Positions 1-8,776 of a stretch of DNA of 64,000 bases are shown here, piece after piece. Numbering within the stretch: the first letter of the stretch is position 1; each line of letters begins with the position of its first letter. Position numbers and translations under genes: made by a program. Below the pieces are notes generated by a model that was given only the letters and a program-made list of their open reading frames with translations, was not told the DNA's origin and ran no database searches. Source of the DNA: Streptomyces sp. SID12488 (GTDB taxonomy: Bacteria; Actinomycetota; Actinomycetes; Streptomycetales; Streptomycetaceae); assembly GCF_010548275.1 (NCBI RefSeq), contig NZ_JAAGLT010000007.1:124001-188000 (forward strand). The letters run 5' to 3'.

Positions 1-174
1 GAGCCCGAGCCGGTCGTCGCGTACCTGGCGTCCTACCGGGCCTGGGCGGACCAGTACGACACGCCCTTCGACGCGACGATCGAGCGGGCCCGCGCCATCG
101 TCACCGACCGGATCGCCCGCGAGGGCATGTTCGAGGTCACCTGCCGGGCGGGGATTCTCGTCTGCCGACGTTGA
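1..174 (+). CDS. C-terminal fragment of a class I SAM-dependent methyltransferase (5' end outside window)
   Basis: Frame 1 is open from the first base and ends at a TGA at 172-174, giving 57 residues that read as a protein tail (YLASYRAWADQYD ... MFEVTCRAGILVCRR). The closing pattern, a phenylalanine-containing strand followed by a hydrophobic strand with Cys, looks like the last beta-hairpin of actinobacterial methyltransferases. The catalytic core lies outside the window, so the family call rests only on this tail. It is convergent with sodN, with a hairpin terminator between them. Confidence 0.55.
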   Translation, partial: EPEPVVAYLASYRAWADQYDTPFDATIERARAIVTDRIAREGMFEVTCRAGILVCRR

Positions 175-235
175 GCGTGCCGACGTGGCCGGGCAGGGAA
201 ATGGCCGGGGCAGGGGGACGAGCCGGGACAGGGAA

Positions 236-264
236 AAGGGCCGGTCAGCCTTCGACCGGCCCTT
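236..264. terminator. Bidirectional hairpin between the partial methyltransferase and sodN
   Basis: A perfect 11-bp stem (AAGGGCCGGTC at 236-246 with GACCGGCCCTT at 254-264) surrounds a 7-nt loop. Read on the minus strand it follows the sodN stop codon and is trailed by a short T-run (complement of 231-237). It fits an intrinsic terminator for sodN and could also serve the convergent gene. Confidence 0.8.
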
Positions 265-279
265 CGAGGAAGGCTTGCA

Positions 280-675
280 TCAGGCCTTCTTCGTCTCCCA
301 GAAGATCTTGTCGATCTGGGCGATGTAGTCCAGCGCCTTCTGGCCCGTCGCCGGGTCCGTGGACGCTTTGGCGGCCGAGAGGGCCTTCAGGGTGTCGTTG
401 ACCAGCTGGTGCAGCTCCGGGTACTTCTCGAAGTGCGGGGGCTTGAAGTAGTCGCTCCACAGAACCGAGACGTGGTGCTTGGCGAGCTCTGCGCGCTGCT
501 CCTTGATGACGGTGGCGCGCGCCTGGAAGTGCGGGTCGTCGTTGGCGGCAATCTTGTCCTGCACGGCCTTCACCGACTCCGCCTCAATGCGGGCCTGGGC
601 CGGGTCGTACACACCGCAGGGCAGGTCGCAGTGTGCGCTGACCTTCACCTTGGGGGCAAACAGGCGGGAAAGCAT
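280..675 (-). CDS. sodN: Nickel superoxide dismutase precursor (SodN)
   Basis: This 131-residue protein is the nickel-type superoxide dismutase, which converts superoxide to oxygen and hydrogen peroxide in the cytoplasm. It begins MLSRLFAPKVKVSA, a 14-residue propeptide, followed by the nickel hook HCDLPCGVYDP. After cleavage, His1, Cys2 and Cys6 of the mature chain bind nickel, as known for the family. The start at 675 is chosen because it reproduces the known precursor length and has AGGAAGG upstream; a longer in-frame ORF to 753 has no such support. sodX, which encodes the likely processing protease, is divergent 143 bp away. Nickel-dependent regulation is known for Streptomyces sodN, but I see no operator I can name here. 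Confidence 0.97.
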   Translation of the reverse strand: MLSRLFAPKVKVSAHCDLPCGVYDPAQARIEAESVKAVQDKIAANDDPHFQARATVIKEQRAELAKHHVSVLWSDYFKPPHFEKYPELHQLVNDTLKALSAAKASTDPATGQKALDYIAQIDKIFWETKKA

Positions 676-818
676 GGAGCGTTCCTTCCTCGTGATCGTC
701 TTCTCAGGTTGGACATTACTCCCTGAGAGAGGGGTTTTCGCGAGTGCCCCCATGGGCTTAGGACAAAAGTAGGGCGTCAGACTGGGACTCGTGGAGGATG
801 GACCGGGGAGGTGCCGGG

Positions 819-1289
819 ATGCCGGAGCTGTCGCAGGAGAGCGAACACGGAAGCGAACACGGGAGTGAGCCCGGGAGCGAGCACGGAGGGGCCGCGAAGC
901 CCTTCGGCTGGGTCGCCGTGACCGGACCGTCGATGGTGCCCACGCTGTATCACGGCGACTTTCTCGTGGTGCGGTACGGGAACCGGGTCAGGGCCGGCGA
1001 CATCGTGGTCCTGCGCCATCCGTTCCAGCAGGATCTGCTGGTCGTCAAACGGGCCGTGGAGCGCCGCGAGGGCGGCTGGTGGGTGCTCGGGGACAACTCC
1101 TTCGCCGGCGGCGACAGCACCGACTACGGCACCGTGCCGCACGATCTGATCCTGGGCCGGGTCCGGTTCCGCTACCGGCCGCTCAAGCCGGGTCAGCGTT
1201 CGCCGCTGACGCTGCTGCGCTGGGCGGTGTCGGCCGCCAGGCCCGTCTTCTCGGACCGGTCCGCCTCCAGGCGCTTGCGGGCTCGGTAG
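819..1289 (+). CDS. sodX: Nickel-type superoxide dismutase maturation protease (SodX, S24/S26-like)
   Basis: SodX resembles signal peptidases and is inferred to remove the SodN propeptide. The 156-residue product carries the nucleophile motif TGPSM (Ser38) and a lysine general base in LLVVKRAV (Lys77), then LGDNS, the usual S26 box. Start 819 is preferred over the ATG at 798 because GGGGAGG at 805-811 sits 7 nt upstream; the SD-like GTGGAGG before 798 abuts that codon. The N-terminus has a short tandem repeat of Glu-His-Gly-Ser, which looks like replication slippage. No transmembrane segment is evident, so it probably acts in the cytosol. Its 3' end overlaps the convergent CGNR gene by 97 bp. 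Confidence 0.93.
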   Translation: MPELSQESEHGSEHGSEPGSEHGGAAKPFGWVAVTGPSMVPTLYHGDFLVVRYGNRVRAGDIVVLRHPFQQDLLVVKRAVERREGGWWVLGDNSFAGGDSTDYGTVPHDLILGRVRFRYRPLKPGQRSPLTLLRWAVSAARPVFSDRSASRRLRAR

Positions 1290-1840
1290 GCGGCCACGTT
1301 GGCCCGGGTCGCGCAGCGGTCGGAGCAGTAGCGCCGGGAGCGGTTCGTCGAGGTGTCGAGGTAGGCGTTGCGGCAGGGCGGTGCCTCGCACAGGCCGAGA
1401 CGGTCCACGCCGTACTCGGTGAGGTGGAAGGCCAGGCCCATGGCGGCGATGGCCGCGAAGCCCGCCGTCGCGTTCGACGGGTGGTCGGCGAGGTGCATGT
1501 GCCACAGTGGGCGGCCGTCGTCGTCCCGGCCCCGCCTGTCGTCGGACGCGGTGTGCCCGGAGATCTGCGGGCTCACCGGGAACTCCAGCAGGAGCGAGTT
1601 CAGCAGGTCCACCGAGAGCGTCTCGTCGCCCGTGTCCGCCGCCTCGAAGACAGCGCGCAGACGGGCCCGTACGGAGCGGAACCGGGTCACGTCGGCGTCG
1701 GTGGCGCGACGGGCGGCCTGCTGGTTGGCGCCGAAGAGATCGCGAACGGCGTCGATCGAGGTCAGCGAGTCCTTTCCGCGGGCCGGTTCCTCGGTGTTGA
1801 CGAGGCGCACGGCGTAGTCCGAGTAATAGGCCAGTTCCAC
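1193..1840 (-). CDS. CGNR zinc-finger domain protein (ABATE/CGNR family, putative regulator)
   Basis: The 215-residue protein has an N-terminal helical domain of the ABATE type (about 1-130) and a C-terminal CGNR-like treble-clef finger: LGLCEAPPCRNAYLDTS, then RRYCSDRCATRANVAAYRAR. The four cysteines (two Cys pairs) are placed to bind zinc; the usual CGNR signature reads CRNA here. Family members are predicted stress-linked transcription regulators, but ligands and targets are unknown. It starts with GTG at 1840 behind AAGGACTACAA. The last 97 bp, including the C-terminal tail after the finger, run antisense to the end of sodX. Confidence 0.9.
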   Translation of the reverse strand: MELAYYSDYAVRLVNTEEPARGKDSLTSIDAVRDLFGANQQAARRATDADVTRFRSVRARLRAVFEAADTGDETLSVDLLNSLLLEFPVSPQISGHTASDDRRGRDDDGRPLWHMHLADHPSNATAGFAAIAAMGLAFHLTEYGVDRLGLCEAPPCRNAYLDTSTNRSRRYCSDRCATRANVAAYRARKRLEADRSEKTGLAADTAQRSSVSGER

Positions 1841-1964
1841 TTGTAGTCCTTACGAGGGCGCTCTATGGTCGTGGATGCGGGGAAGTAACGGCTGATACTG
1901 CTTCCAGGGTATTACGCATGCGTTCGAAGCGGGCGAGTGAGCGACTGACGGGGAGAGGTTTTCC

Positions 1965-2744
1965 ATGACCACCACCACGGGCACCACCGGGACGGACACC
2001 GGAACCGACTGGAATGCCTGGCAGGCGAGCTGGGACCGACAGCAGGAGTGGTACATGCCGGACCGCGAGGAACGGTTCCGGATCATGCTCGACATGGTCG
2101 AGGCCCTCGTCGGCCCCGCCCCGCGCGTGCTCGACCTCGCGTGCGGCACGGGAAGTATCACGTCCAGGCTGCTCGACCGGTTCCCGCAGGCGACCAGCGT
2201 CGGCGTCGACCTCGACCCGGCGCTCCTCGCCATCGCCGAGGGCACCTTCGCGGCCGACGACCGGGTCACCTTCGTCACGGCCGACCTCAAGGACCCGCGG
2301 TGGACGAGCGGGTTGCCGTACGACTCGTACGACGCCGTTCTGACCGCCACCGCCCTGCACTGGCTGCACAGCGACCCCCTCGCGGACCTCTACGGCCGGA
2401 TCGCGGAGCTCGTCCGCGACGGCGGTCTGTTCATGAACGCGGACCACATGATCGACGAGAGCACGCCCCGGATCAACGCGGCGGAGCGCGCACTGCGCCA
2501 CGTACGTATGGATCAGGCCAAACACGACGGTGTCGTCGACTGGGCGGAATGGTGGCGGCTCGCCGCCCAGGACCCCCTCCTCGCCGGGCCGACCGCCCGC
2601 CGCTTCGAGATCTACGGCGAGCACGCCGACGGCGACACGCCCTCCGCCGGGTGGCACGCGCGCGTGCTGCGCGAGAAGGGGTTCGCGGAGGCGCGTCCGG
2701 TGTGGTGCTCGCCGTCGGACACGCTGCTGCTCGCGCTCAGGTAA
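1965..2744 (+). CDS. Class I SAM-dependent methyltransferase
   Basis: The 259-residue protein has a Rossmann methyltransferase fold. Motif I is VLDLACGTGSIT, the acidic residue of motif II is VGVDLDPALL, motif III is VTADLKD, and a later block reads AVLTATALHWL. HW after motif IV is common in small-molecule and lipid methyltransferases of the trans-aconitate/UbiE type. The substrate cannot be deduced. GGGGAGAGG lies just upstream of the ATG. The gene stands alone and converges on the ABC transporter operon, separated from it by a strong hairpin. A 10-bp palindrome, ACGCATGCGT at 1914-1923, lies upstream and might be an operator. Confidence 0.93.
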   Translation: MTTTTGTTGTDTGTDWNAWQASWDRQQEWYMPDREERFRIMLDMVEALVGPAPRVLDLACGTGSITSRLLDRFPQATSVGVDLDPALLAIAEGTFAADDRVTFVTADLKDPRWTSGLPYDSYDAVLTATALHWLHSDPLADLYGRIAELVRDGGLFMNADHMIDESTPRINAAERALRHVRMDQAKHDGVVDWAEWWRLAAQDPLLAGPTARRFEIYGEHADGDTPSAGWHARVLREKGFAEARPVWCSPSDTLLLALR

Positions 2745-2757
2745 CCCGGGAACGCGG

Positions 2758-2790
2758 AAGGGGCGGTACGAGGATCTCGTACCGCCCCTT
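2758..2790. terminator. Perfect 15-bp bidirectional terminator hairpin
   Basis: AAGGGGCGGTACGAG (2758-2772) and its exact complement (2776-2790) flank a 3-nt loop. The hairpin lies between two convergent genes, with A and T ends that give a short tract on either strand, so it can stop transcription from both sides. Confidence 0.93.
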
Positions 2791-2822
2791 GCGCATGTCC
2801 GCTGCCGTCGGCCCTGTTGTCG

Positions 2823-3614
2823 TCAGAGCACCTTGGACAGGAAGGACTGTGTCCGTTCGTGCTGCGGGTTCGTCAGGACGTCGCGCGGGTTGCCGGACTC
2901 GACGACCACGCCTCCGTCCATGAAGACCAGGCTGTCGCCCACCTCGCGGGCGAAGCCCATCTCATGGGTGACGACGACCATCGTCATACCGGACTCGGCC
3001 AGGTCGCGCATGACGTCGAGGACGTCACCGACCAGCTCCGGGTCCAGGGCCGAGGTCGGCTCGTCGAACAGCATCAGCTTCGGGTCCATGGCCAGGGCCC
3101 GGGCGATGGCGACGCGCTGCTGCTGGCCGCCGGAGAGCTGCGAGGGGTAGTTGCCGGCCTTGTCGGCCAGACCCACGCGCTCCAGGAGCTGGCCCGCGCG
3201 CTCACGGGCCTGCGCCTTGTTGGCACCCTTGACCTGGACCGGGGCCTCCATGACGTTCTCCAGCGACGTCATGTGCGGGAACAGGTTGAAGCGCTGGAAC
3301 ACCATGCCGATGTCCCGCCGCTTCAGCGCGACCTCGCTGTCCTTCAGCTCGTACAGCTTGTCGCCCTTCTGGCGGTAGCCGACCAGCTCGCCGTCGACGT
3401 ACAGGCGCCCGGCGTTGACCTTCTCCAGGTGGTTGATGCACCTGAGGAACGTCGACTTGCCGGAGCCGGAGGGGCCGATGAGGCAGAACACCTCGCCCGA
3501 CTTCACCTCCAGGTCGATGCCCTTGAGGACCTCGACAGGGCCGAAGGACTTGTGGACGCCTTCGGACTTGACCATGGCGACGCCCTCGGACCCGGTGACC
3601 TTTTCCGTGCTCAT
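2823..3614 (-). CDS. Polar amino-acid ABC transporter ATP-binding protein
   Basis: This 263-residue ATPase would drive import of a polar amino acid such as glutamate. Walker A is GPSGSGKST, the signature is [15 protein letters not shown], and Walker B is [14 protein letters not shown], followed by the switch histidine in VVTHEMGFA. These are the marks of the GlnQ/GluA family. The first 14 residues precede the domain, and the start at 3614 is supported by GGAGG nine bases upstream. It is the last gene of an operon (binding protein, permease, ATPase), starting 2 nt after the permease stop. Confidence 0.95.
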   Translation of the reverse strand: MSTEKVTGSEGVAMVKSEGVHKSFGPVEVLKGIDLEVKSGEVFCLIGPSGSGKSTFLRCINHLEKVNAGRLYVDGELVGYRQKGDKLYELKDSEVALKRRDIGMVFQRFNLFPHMTSLENVMEAPVQVKGANKAQARERAGQLLERVGLADKAGNYPSQLSGGQQQRVAIARALAMDPKLMLFDEPTSALDPELVGDVLDVMRDLAESGMTMVVVTHEMGFAREVGDSLVFMDGGVVVESGNPRDVLTNPQHERTQSFLSKVL

Positions 3615-3616
3615 GG

Positions 3617-4546
3617 TCAGCGCCTCCAGCTTCCGAGGGACAGCATGTTCGCCTTGATCTTCTGGAACGGCGTGTCCGCGAGAGTACGGCTGGAACCACG
3701 CGAGTAGTACCGCTCGATGTAGTACTGGCCGACGCTGAGGACCGAGGTGAGGATCAGGTACCAGGCCGCGGCGAGGAAGTACATCTCCACCGGGGCACCG
3801 GAGGTCTGCCCGATGTCCTGGGCGTAGCGGAACAGTTCGGCGAACTGGACCACCGACACCAGTGAGGTCGTCTTCAGCATGTTGATGACCTCGTTGCCCG
3901 TGGGCGGCACGATCACGCGCATCGCCTGCGGGATCACGATCCGGCGCAGGGTCTTGGCGTGGCTCATGCCCAGGGCGTGCGAGGCCTCGGTCTGGCCCTC
4001 GTCGACCGACAGGAGGCCGGCGCGGCAGATCTCCGCCATGTAGGCGGCCTCGTTCAGGCCCAGGCCCAGGAGCGCCGTCAGGAGCGGCGTCATGAAGCTG
4101 GACCAGTAGTCCTTGTAGATCGGACCGAGGTTGATGTACGTGAAGACCAGGCCCAGGTTGAACCAGACGACGAGCTGGACCAGGACCGGGGTGCCGCGGA
4201 AGAACCAGATGTAGAACCAGGCGATGGTCGAGGTCACCGGGTTCTTCGACAGCCGCATGACGGCGAGCAGTACGCCGCCGACGATGCCGATCACCATCGA
4301 GAGGACCGTCAGCAGGAGGGTCTTCCAGACGCCCGTGACGATGCGGTCGTCGAAGAAGTAGTCCGGTACGGCGCCCCAGTTGATGTTGCCCTGGGCGAAC
4401 GCGTAGACGATCGAGACGAAGAGCCCGATCGCGACGACGGCCGAGACGTACCGCCCGTAGTGCCGGACCGGGATGGCCTTGATGGCCTCCGGTCCGGCCG
4501 GGGGAGTGTCCGCCGGTCCTGTCGCCTTGTCGATGTCAACAGTCAC
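3617..4546 (-). CDS. Polar amino-acid ABC transporter permease (HisM/GlnP type)
   Basis: The 309-residue membrane protein has about five to six hydrophobic helices, starting with [18 protein letters not shown] near residue 35. The typical inner-membrane-component loop (EAA-like) reads [22 protein letters not shown], which docks on the ATPase. The N-terminal extension of about 30 residues before the first helix is longer than in GlnP and is common in actinobacterial homologues. Only one permease gene is present, so the channel is probably a homodimer, whereas Corynebacterium gluABCD has two. It lies between binding protein and ATPase genes. Confidence 0.95.
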   Translation of the reverse strand: MTVDIDKATGPADTPPAGPEAIKAIPVRHYGRYVSAVVAIGLFVSIVYAFAQGNINWGAVPDYFFDDRIVTGVWKTLLLTVLSMVIGIVGGVLLAVMRLSKNPVTSTIAWFYIWFFRGTPVLVQLVVWFNLGLVFTYINLGPIYKDYWSSFMTPLLTALLGLGLNEAAYMAEICRAGLLSVDEGQTEASHALGMSHAKTLRRIVIPQAMRVIVPPTGNEVINMLKTTSLVSVVQFAELFRYAQDIGQTSGAPVEMYFLAAAWYLILTSVLSVGQYYIERYYSRGSSRTLADTPFQKIKANMLSLGSWRR

Positions 4547-4587
4547 GGGTGTTGCCTTTCAGTGCCCGTACTTCCGTGATACTCGGG

Positions 4588-5541
4588 TCACTTGCCGCCG
4601 TTGACGGTGGCCGAGGTCACGGCGCCGTCCTCGACGCCCCACTTGGCGATGATCTTGGCGTACTCGCCGTTCTTGATGATCGCGTCGAGCGCGGCCTGCA
4701 GGGCGTCCCGCAGCTGGGTGCTCGACTTGGCGACCGCGATGCCGTACGGCGCCGCCTCGACCTGCTCGCCGACGACCTGGAAGTCGTTGCCGCCGCCCGA
4801 GGTCTTCACCGCGTACGCCGTGACCGGGAAGTCGGAGGAGCCGGCGTCGGCGCCGCCCGCGCGCACCCGGGTCTGGGCCTGCTGGTCGTTGTCGTACGGC
4901 TCGATGGCGATCTTCTTGCCACCCGTGCACTTCTTCGTCTCGGCCTTGGCGAGGTCCTCGGAGACCGTGCCGCGCTGGACCGCGATCTTCTTGCCGCAGA
5001 GGTCGGACCAGCTCTTGATGCCCTGGTCGTCGCCCTTCTTGGTGTAGATCGAGACACCGGCGGTGAAGTAGTCGACGAAGTCGACGCCCTCGCCGACCTT
5101 CTTGCCGTTCTCGGTGCCGTCCTGGCGGTCCTTGGTGTCGGTCATCGCGGACATGGCGATGTCGTACCGCTTGGAGCGCAGGCCGGTGATCAGGGTGTCG
5201 AAGGTGCCGTTCTGGAACTCGAACTTCACGCCGAGCTGCTTGCCCATGGCGTCCGCGATGTCCGGGTCGATACCGACCGTCTTGCCGGAGTCGTCCTTGA
5301 ACTCGACCGGGGCGTACGCGATGTCCGAGCCGACCGTGACGACGCCCTTGTCCCGGATCGCCTGGGGCAGCTTGGCGGCCAGCGGGGCGGAGCTCGTCGA
5401 GGCGCTCTCCGAGCCGGTGCCCTTGTCCTTGGTCTGGTCACCGCATCCGGTGAGCAGCAGGGCGCCCGCGACCGCGATCGCACCGACCGCGGCTAGCCGG
5501 TTGTGCGCTGCGGTCGTACGAAGGGTGGAGCTTGCGGTCAT
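4588..5541 (-). CDS. Polar amino-acid ABC transporter substrate-binding lipoprotein
   Basis: The 317-residue protein is an exported lipoprotein: a signal peptide ends in LLLTGCGDQ, so Cys is the lipidation site, followed by a Lys/Ser/Thr-rich linker. The mature domain is a two-lobed family 3 solute-binding protein, with VGSDIAYAPVEF at the start of lobe 1, MSAMTDTKDRQ, and SDLCGKKIAVQRGT in lobe 2. The start at 5541 has GGAGGAA seven bases upstream and gives a proper signal peptide; the longer ORF to 5757 does not. The ligand cannot be fixed from sequence; glutamate, aspartate or a related acid is plausible. The 678-bp region upstream probably holds its promoter. Confidence 0.95.
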   Translation of the reverse strand: MTASSTLRTTAAHNRLAAVGAIAVAGALLLTGCGDQTKDKGTGSESASTSSAPLAAKLPQAIRDKGVVTVGSDIAYAPVEFKDDSGKTVGIDPDIADAMGKQLGVKFEFQNGTFDTLITGLRSKRYDIAMSAMTDTKDRQDGTENGKKVGEGVDFVDYFTAGVSIYTKKGDDQGIKSWSDLCGKKIAVQRGTVSEDLAKAETKKCTGGKKIAIEPYDNDQQAQTRVRAGGADAGSSDFPVTAYAVKTSGGGNDFQVVGEQVEAAPYGIAVAKSSTQLRDALQAALDAIIKNGEYAKIIAKWGVEDGAVTSATVNGGK

Positions 5542-6219
5542 GGTGGGTTCCTCCGGCGGATGGATGGTGAGCCATTGGGGCCGGCGCCTGCCCAGGGGGC
5601 GGACGATGCCGGCGGGTCGGTCGACTGCTGCACACATCTTTGAGTGTCGCGACCTTGTGTGATTACGGCATCTTGCCATTCGGGCGGAGGCATTCAGGTG
5701 ACCGGCTATGTCAAAATCGGATAACGGGCGGCCCCCGTGGAGCGTCAGGTCGGACATCAGAGCCGGACCTTCCCGGATCTTCTACGGGAATCATCCGTTC
5801 CGGCCGGAAGATCTTCGGTGTATCTCGCCAGGTGAACGGCTGTTGCATCCGTACGCACGGCCGCGGAAGGACTCCGCCCCGACCGGTGGCCCGACACGGT
5901 CACGACTCGGTCCTGTCACGGCCCGGCTCCTTCGTCGACCAGCCTCTCGATTTGATCGATCATGCCCAGGTATGTGGTCATGTGTGGTGATGAGTCATGT
6001 CGCCCGCGTGTGACCTTCGCTCCATGGGGTCGTCCGCGGTGTCCTCCGTCCGGTAAGAAGGTTCCTTACACCCCTCATCAGGGACTCAGGGCGCGTGTGC
6101 GGCGCGCCCGTCGCGTTCGTGCCCGTGCGCATCACTCACCGGGGCCTTGCGCGGTGCCCGCCCACCCCTCACCAGGAGTGGCCACCCTCAAACCGTGAAG
6201 ACCTAAGGGGTACAACAAA
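5542..6219. other. Long divergent intergenic region between the ABC operon and malic enzyme
   Basis: No coding region is supported: short ORFs lack codon bias and Shine-Dalgarno sites. The stretch is clearly less GC-rich than the flanking genes and must contain two divergent promoters. I see a 10-bp palindrome GAAGATCTTC at 5807-5816 and runs of GTCATGTGTGGTGATG near 5980, but no recognised riboswitch or tRNA. Confidence 0.6.
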
Positions 6220-7428
6220 GTGGCAGCGGAGATCGTCAATCCTCGCAGCGACATCGACACCGGCAGTGATGCCGATGAGTTCGACCCGGCGTTCGCCCTG
6301 CACCGGGGCGGCAAGATGGCCGTGCAGGCCACCGTGCCGATCCGGAACAAGGACGATCTGTCCCTCGCGTACACACCCGGTGTGGCCCGGGTGTGCACCG
6401 CCATCGCCGAGCAGCCCGACCTCGTCAACGACTACACGTGGAAGTCGAACGTCGTCGCGGTCGTGACGGACGGTACGGCCGTCCTCGGACTCGGTGACAT
6501 CGGTCCCGAGGCATCCCTCCCGGTGATGGAGGGCAAGGCGATCCTGTTCAAGCAGTTCGGCGGCGTGGACGCGGTTCCGATCGCGCTGGCCTGCACGGGA
6601 GTGGACGAGATCATCGAGACGGTGGTCCGGCTCGCGCCGTCCTTCGGTGGGATCAACCTGGAGGACATCTCGGCCCCGCGGTGCTTCGAGATCGAGCGGC
6701 GGCTCCAGGAGCAGCTGGACATCCCCGTCTTCCACGACGACCAGCACGGCACGGCGGTCGTGACACTGGCGGCCCTGCGCAACGCGGCGCGGCTCACCGG
6801 GCGGGAGCTCGGGGAGCTGCGGGGCGTGATCTCGGGCGCGGGCGCGGCGGGCGTCGCCATCGCGAAGTTCCTCCTTGAGGCGGGGCTCGGCGATGTCGCC
6901 GTCGCCGACCGCAAGGGCGTCGTCTCGGTGGACCGGGACGACCTCACGCCGGTCAAGCGCGAGCTGGCCGAGCTGACGAACAGGGCCGGGCTGAAGGGGT
7001 CGCTGGAGAGCGCTCTGGCGGGCGCCGACGTCTTCATCGGTGTCTCCGGCGGTACGGTCCCGGAGGCGGCGGTGGCTTCCATGGCCAAGGACGCGTTCGT
7101 GTTCGCGATGGCCAACCCGGACCCCGAAGTGCACCCCGACGTGGCGCACAAGTACGCGGCGGTCGTCGCGACCGGGCGCTCGGACTTCCCGAACCAGATC
7201 AACAACGTGCTGGCGTTCCCGGGGATCTTCGCGGGGGCGCTGCAGGTGCGGGCTTCGCGGATCACGGAGGGGATGAAGATCGCGGCGGCGGACGCGCTCG
7301 CGGCTGTCGTGGGTGAGGATCTGGCCGCCGACTACGTGATTCCGTCGCCGTTCGACCCGCGGGTCGCTCCGGCGGTGACCGCGGCGGTCGCCGCGGCGGC
7401 TCGGGCGGAGGGTGTCGCTCGCCGCTGA
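6220..7428 (+). CDS. Malic enzyme (NAD(P)-dependent, decarboxylating)
   Basis: The 402-residue enzyme oxidatively decarboxylates malate to pyruvate and CO2, linking the citric acid cycle to pyruvate and reducing power. Its N-terminal domain has the conserved SLAYTPGVARVC block, and EDISAPRCFEIERRL with VFHDDQHGTAVV carries the metal-binding acidic residues. The dinucleotide domain follows with ISGAGAAGVAIAKFL. Cofactor preference cannot be read from the sequence. In S. coelicolor the homologue in this neighbourhood is, from memory, the NADP-dependent enzyme. It starts with GTG at 6220, nine bases after AAGGGG. A dispersed element containing a strong hairpin follows. Confidence 0.95.
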   Translation: MAAEIVNPRSDIDTGSDADEFDPAFALHRGGKMAVQATVPIRNKDDLSLAYTPGVARVCTAIAEQPDLVNDYTWKSNVVAVVTDGTAVLGLGDIGPEASLPVMEGKAILFKQFGGVDAVPIALACTGVDEIIETVVRLAPSFGGINLEDISAPRCFEIERRLQEQLDIPVFHDDQHGTAVVTLAALRNAARLTGRELGELRGVISGAGAAGVAIAKFLLEAGLGDVAVADRKGVVSVDRDDLTPVKRELAELTNRAGLKGSLESALAGADVFIGVSGGTVPEAAVASMAKDAFVFAMANPDPEVHPDVAHKYAAVVATGRSDFPNQINNVLAFPGIFAGALQVRASRITEGMKIAAADALAAVVGEDLAADYVIPSPFDPRVAPAVTAAVAAAARAEGVARR

Positions 7429-7470
7429 GGCTGGTGTTCGGCGGTGGCCCTGTCCCGTCCCATCCCGTTC

Positions 7471-7568
7471 CTGGGGGCTGCGCCCCCAGACCCCCCTTCG
7501 GCCCTGAAGGGGCCTCGTCCTCAATCGCCGGACGGGCTAAAAATCAGCTCGTCCGGCGATTGAGCGGG
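7471..7568. repeat. Dispersed Streptomyces intergenic hairpin element, copy 1
   Basis: A chain of hairpins follows the malic enzyme: TGGGGGC-TGC-GCCCCCA at 7472-7488, then the block CTTCGGCCCTGAAGGGGCC leading into CGTCCTCAA. The same block recurs at about 33419-33448 in the window. Such modules are widespread between Streptomyces genes. Their function is not established. Confidence 0.8.
7521..7563. terminator. Strong hairpin terminator downstream of malic enzyme
   Basis: An 18-bp stem with a single mismatch joins TCAATCGCCGGACGGGCT (7521-7538) to 7546-7563 around a 7-nt A-rich loop. It forms the right half of the dispersed element. Confidence 0.8.
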
Positions 7569-7652
7569 TAAGGGCGGCGGCGAAATCAACAGGGCGTGTG
7601 TCACAGTGCCGCCTCGTTCCCCCGGCCCGGCCGGGCCCCTATCGTCAAGGTC

Positions 7653-8618
7653 ATGTTCGCTGCCTACGCCGCCCGCATCGACCCCGACCACCCGCTCGAC
7701 GGGCTGGAGTTGGGCGACCGTCCAGCGCCCGAGTCGCGCCCGGGCTGGACGACGATCGATGTCAGGGCCGCCTCGCTCAACCACCACGACCTCTGGTCCC
7801 TGCGCGGGGTCGGACTCCCCGAGGACCGGCTGCCGATGATCCTCGGCTGCGACGCCGCCGGCGTCGACGCGGACGGCAACGAGGTCGTCCTGCACTCCGT
7901 CATCGGCCAGACCGGCCACGGCGTCGGACCCGAGGAACCCCGTTCCATCCTCACCGAGCGCTACCAGGGCGCCTTCGCCGAGCAGGTCGCGGTACCAGCG
8001 TGGAACGTCCTGCCCAAGCCCAAGGAGCTCTCCTTCGAGGAGGCCGCCTGTCTGCCCACCGCCTGGCTGACGGCGTACCGCATGCTCTTCACCAACGCGG
8101 GTGTACGCCCCGGCGACTCCGTGCTCGTGCAGGGCGCCGGCGGCGGTGTCGCGACCGCCGCGATCGTGCTCGGCAAGGCGGCGGGCCTCCGCGTCTTCGC
8201 CACCAGCCGGGACGAGGCCAAGCGGAAGCGGGCGCTGGAGCTGGGCGCCGTCGAGGCGGTGGAGTCCGGGGCGCGGCTGCCGCAGCGCGTGGACGCCGTG
8301 ATCGAGACGGTCGGGGCGGCTACCTGGTCGCACTCGGTCAAGTCACTGCGGCCCGGCGGCACCATCGTCATCTCGGGCGCCACCAGCGGCGACCGCCCCT
8401 CGCACGCCGAACTGACCCGCATCTTCTTCCTCGAACTCAAGGTCGTCGGCTCCACGATGGGCACGAAGGACGAGCTGGAGGACCTGCTGTCGTTCTGCGC
8501 CGCCACCGGCGTACGTCCCGTCATCGACGAGGTGCTCCCGCTGGACCGGGCCCGCGAGGGCTTCGAACGCCTTGAGTCCGGTGACCTGTTCGGCAAGATC
8601 GTCCTCACCACCTCCTGA
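7653..8618 (+). CDS. Zinc-binding-type (MDR family) NAD(P)-dependent oxidoreductase
   Basis: The 321-residue protein belongs to the medium-chain dehydrogenase/reductase superfamily. An N-terminal GroES-like domain has ASLNHHDLWSLRGVG and ILGCDAAGVD; the nucleotide domain has VLVQGAGGGVATAAIVLGKAAG, then FATSRDEAKRKRALELGA. The structural zinc cysteine cluster is not visible, so it is more like quinone-oxidoreductase members than classical alcohol dehydrogenases. The start at 7653 matches the family N-terminus; AAGG lies a few bases upstream. The upstream ORF extension to 7596 has no homology-like content. Substrate unknown. A hairpin terminator follows. Confidence 0.92.
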   Translation: MFAAYAARIDPDHPLDGLELGDRPAPESRPGWTTIDVRAASLNHHDLWSLRGVGLPEDRLPMILGCDAAGVDADGNEVVLHSVIGQTGHGVGPEEPRSILTERYQGAFAEQVAVPAWNVLPKPKELSFEEAACLPTAWLTAYRMLFTNAGVRPGDSVLVQGAGGGVATAAIVLGKAAGLRVFATSRDEAKRKRALELGAVEAVESGARLPQRVDAVIETVGAATWSHSVKSLRPGGTIVISGATSGDRPSHAELTRIFFLELKVVGSTMGTKDELEDLLSFCAATGVRPVIDEVLPLDRAREGFERLESGDLFGKIVLTTS

Positions 8619-8675
8619 CTCCACCACTTCCTGACCCCCACCACCTCCTGACCTCCACCACGTACGTCTCGCTGC

Positions 8676-8704
8676 GGCGGGCCCGGGTTTCTTCCGGGCC
8701 CGCC
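8676..8704 (+). terminator. Hairpin terminator after the oxidoreductase gene
   Basis: GGCGGGCCCGG (8676-8686) pairs exactly with 8694-8704 around a 7-nt loop, followed by a TG-rich tail. It separates the oxidoreductase from the HTH/Clp-N promoter. Confidence 0.85.
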
Positions 8705-8730
8705 GTCTGTGTGTTCGCGGCATCCTGTGC

Positions 8731-8774
8731 GTCAACTAGGGTTGACAGCGCCCATGTGTCAACCTAAGTTGACA
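8731..8774 (+). promoter_or_regulatory. Promoter with two palindromic operators for the HTH/Clp-N operon; probably leaderless
   Basis: TTGACA (8742-8747), a 17-bp spacer and TAAGTT (8765-8770) form a near-consensus promoter. Seven bases after the -10 lies the ATG at 8777, with no Shine-Dalgarno sequence, so the mRNA is probably leaderless. Two palindromes overlap the promoter: GTCAACTAGGGTTGAC (8731-8746) over the -35 and TGTCAACCTAAGTTGACA (8757-8774) over the -10. Centres are 27 bp apart. The arrangement suggests autorepression by the HTH protein it drives, which is inference. Confidence 0.7.
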
Positions 8775-8776
8775 TC

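Noticed and set aside
5542..6219. Small ORFs (about 60-120 codons) in the intergenic region
   Set aside because: They lack third-position GC bias and ribosome-binding sites.
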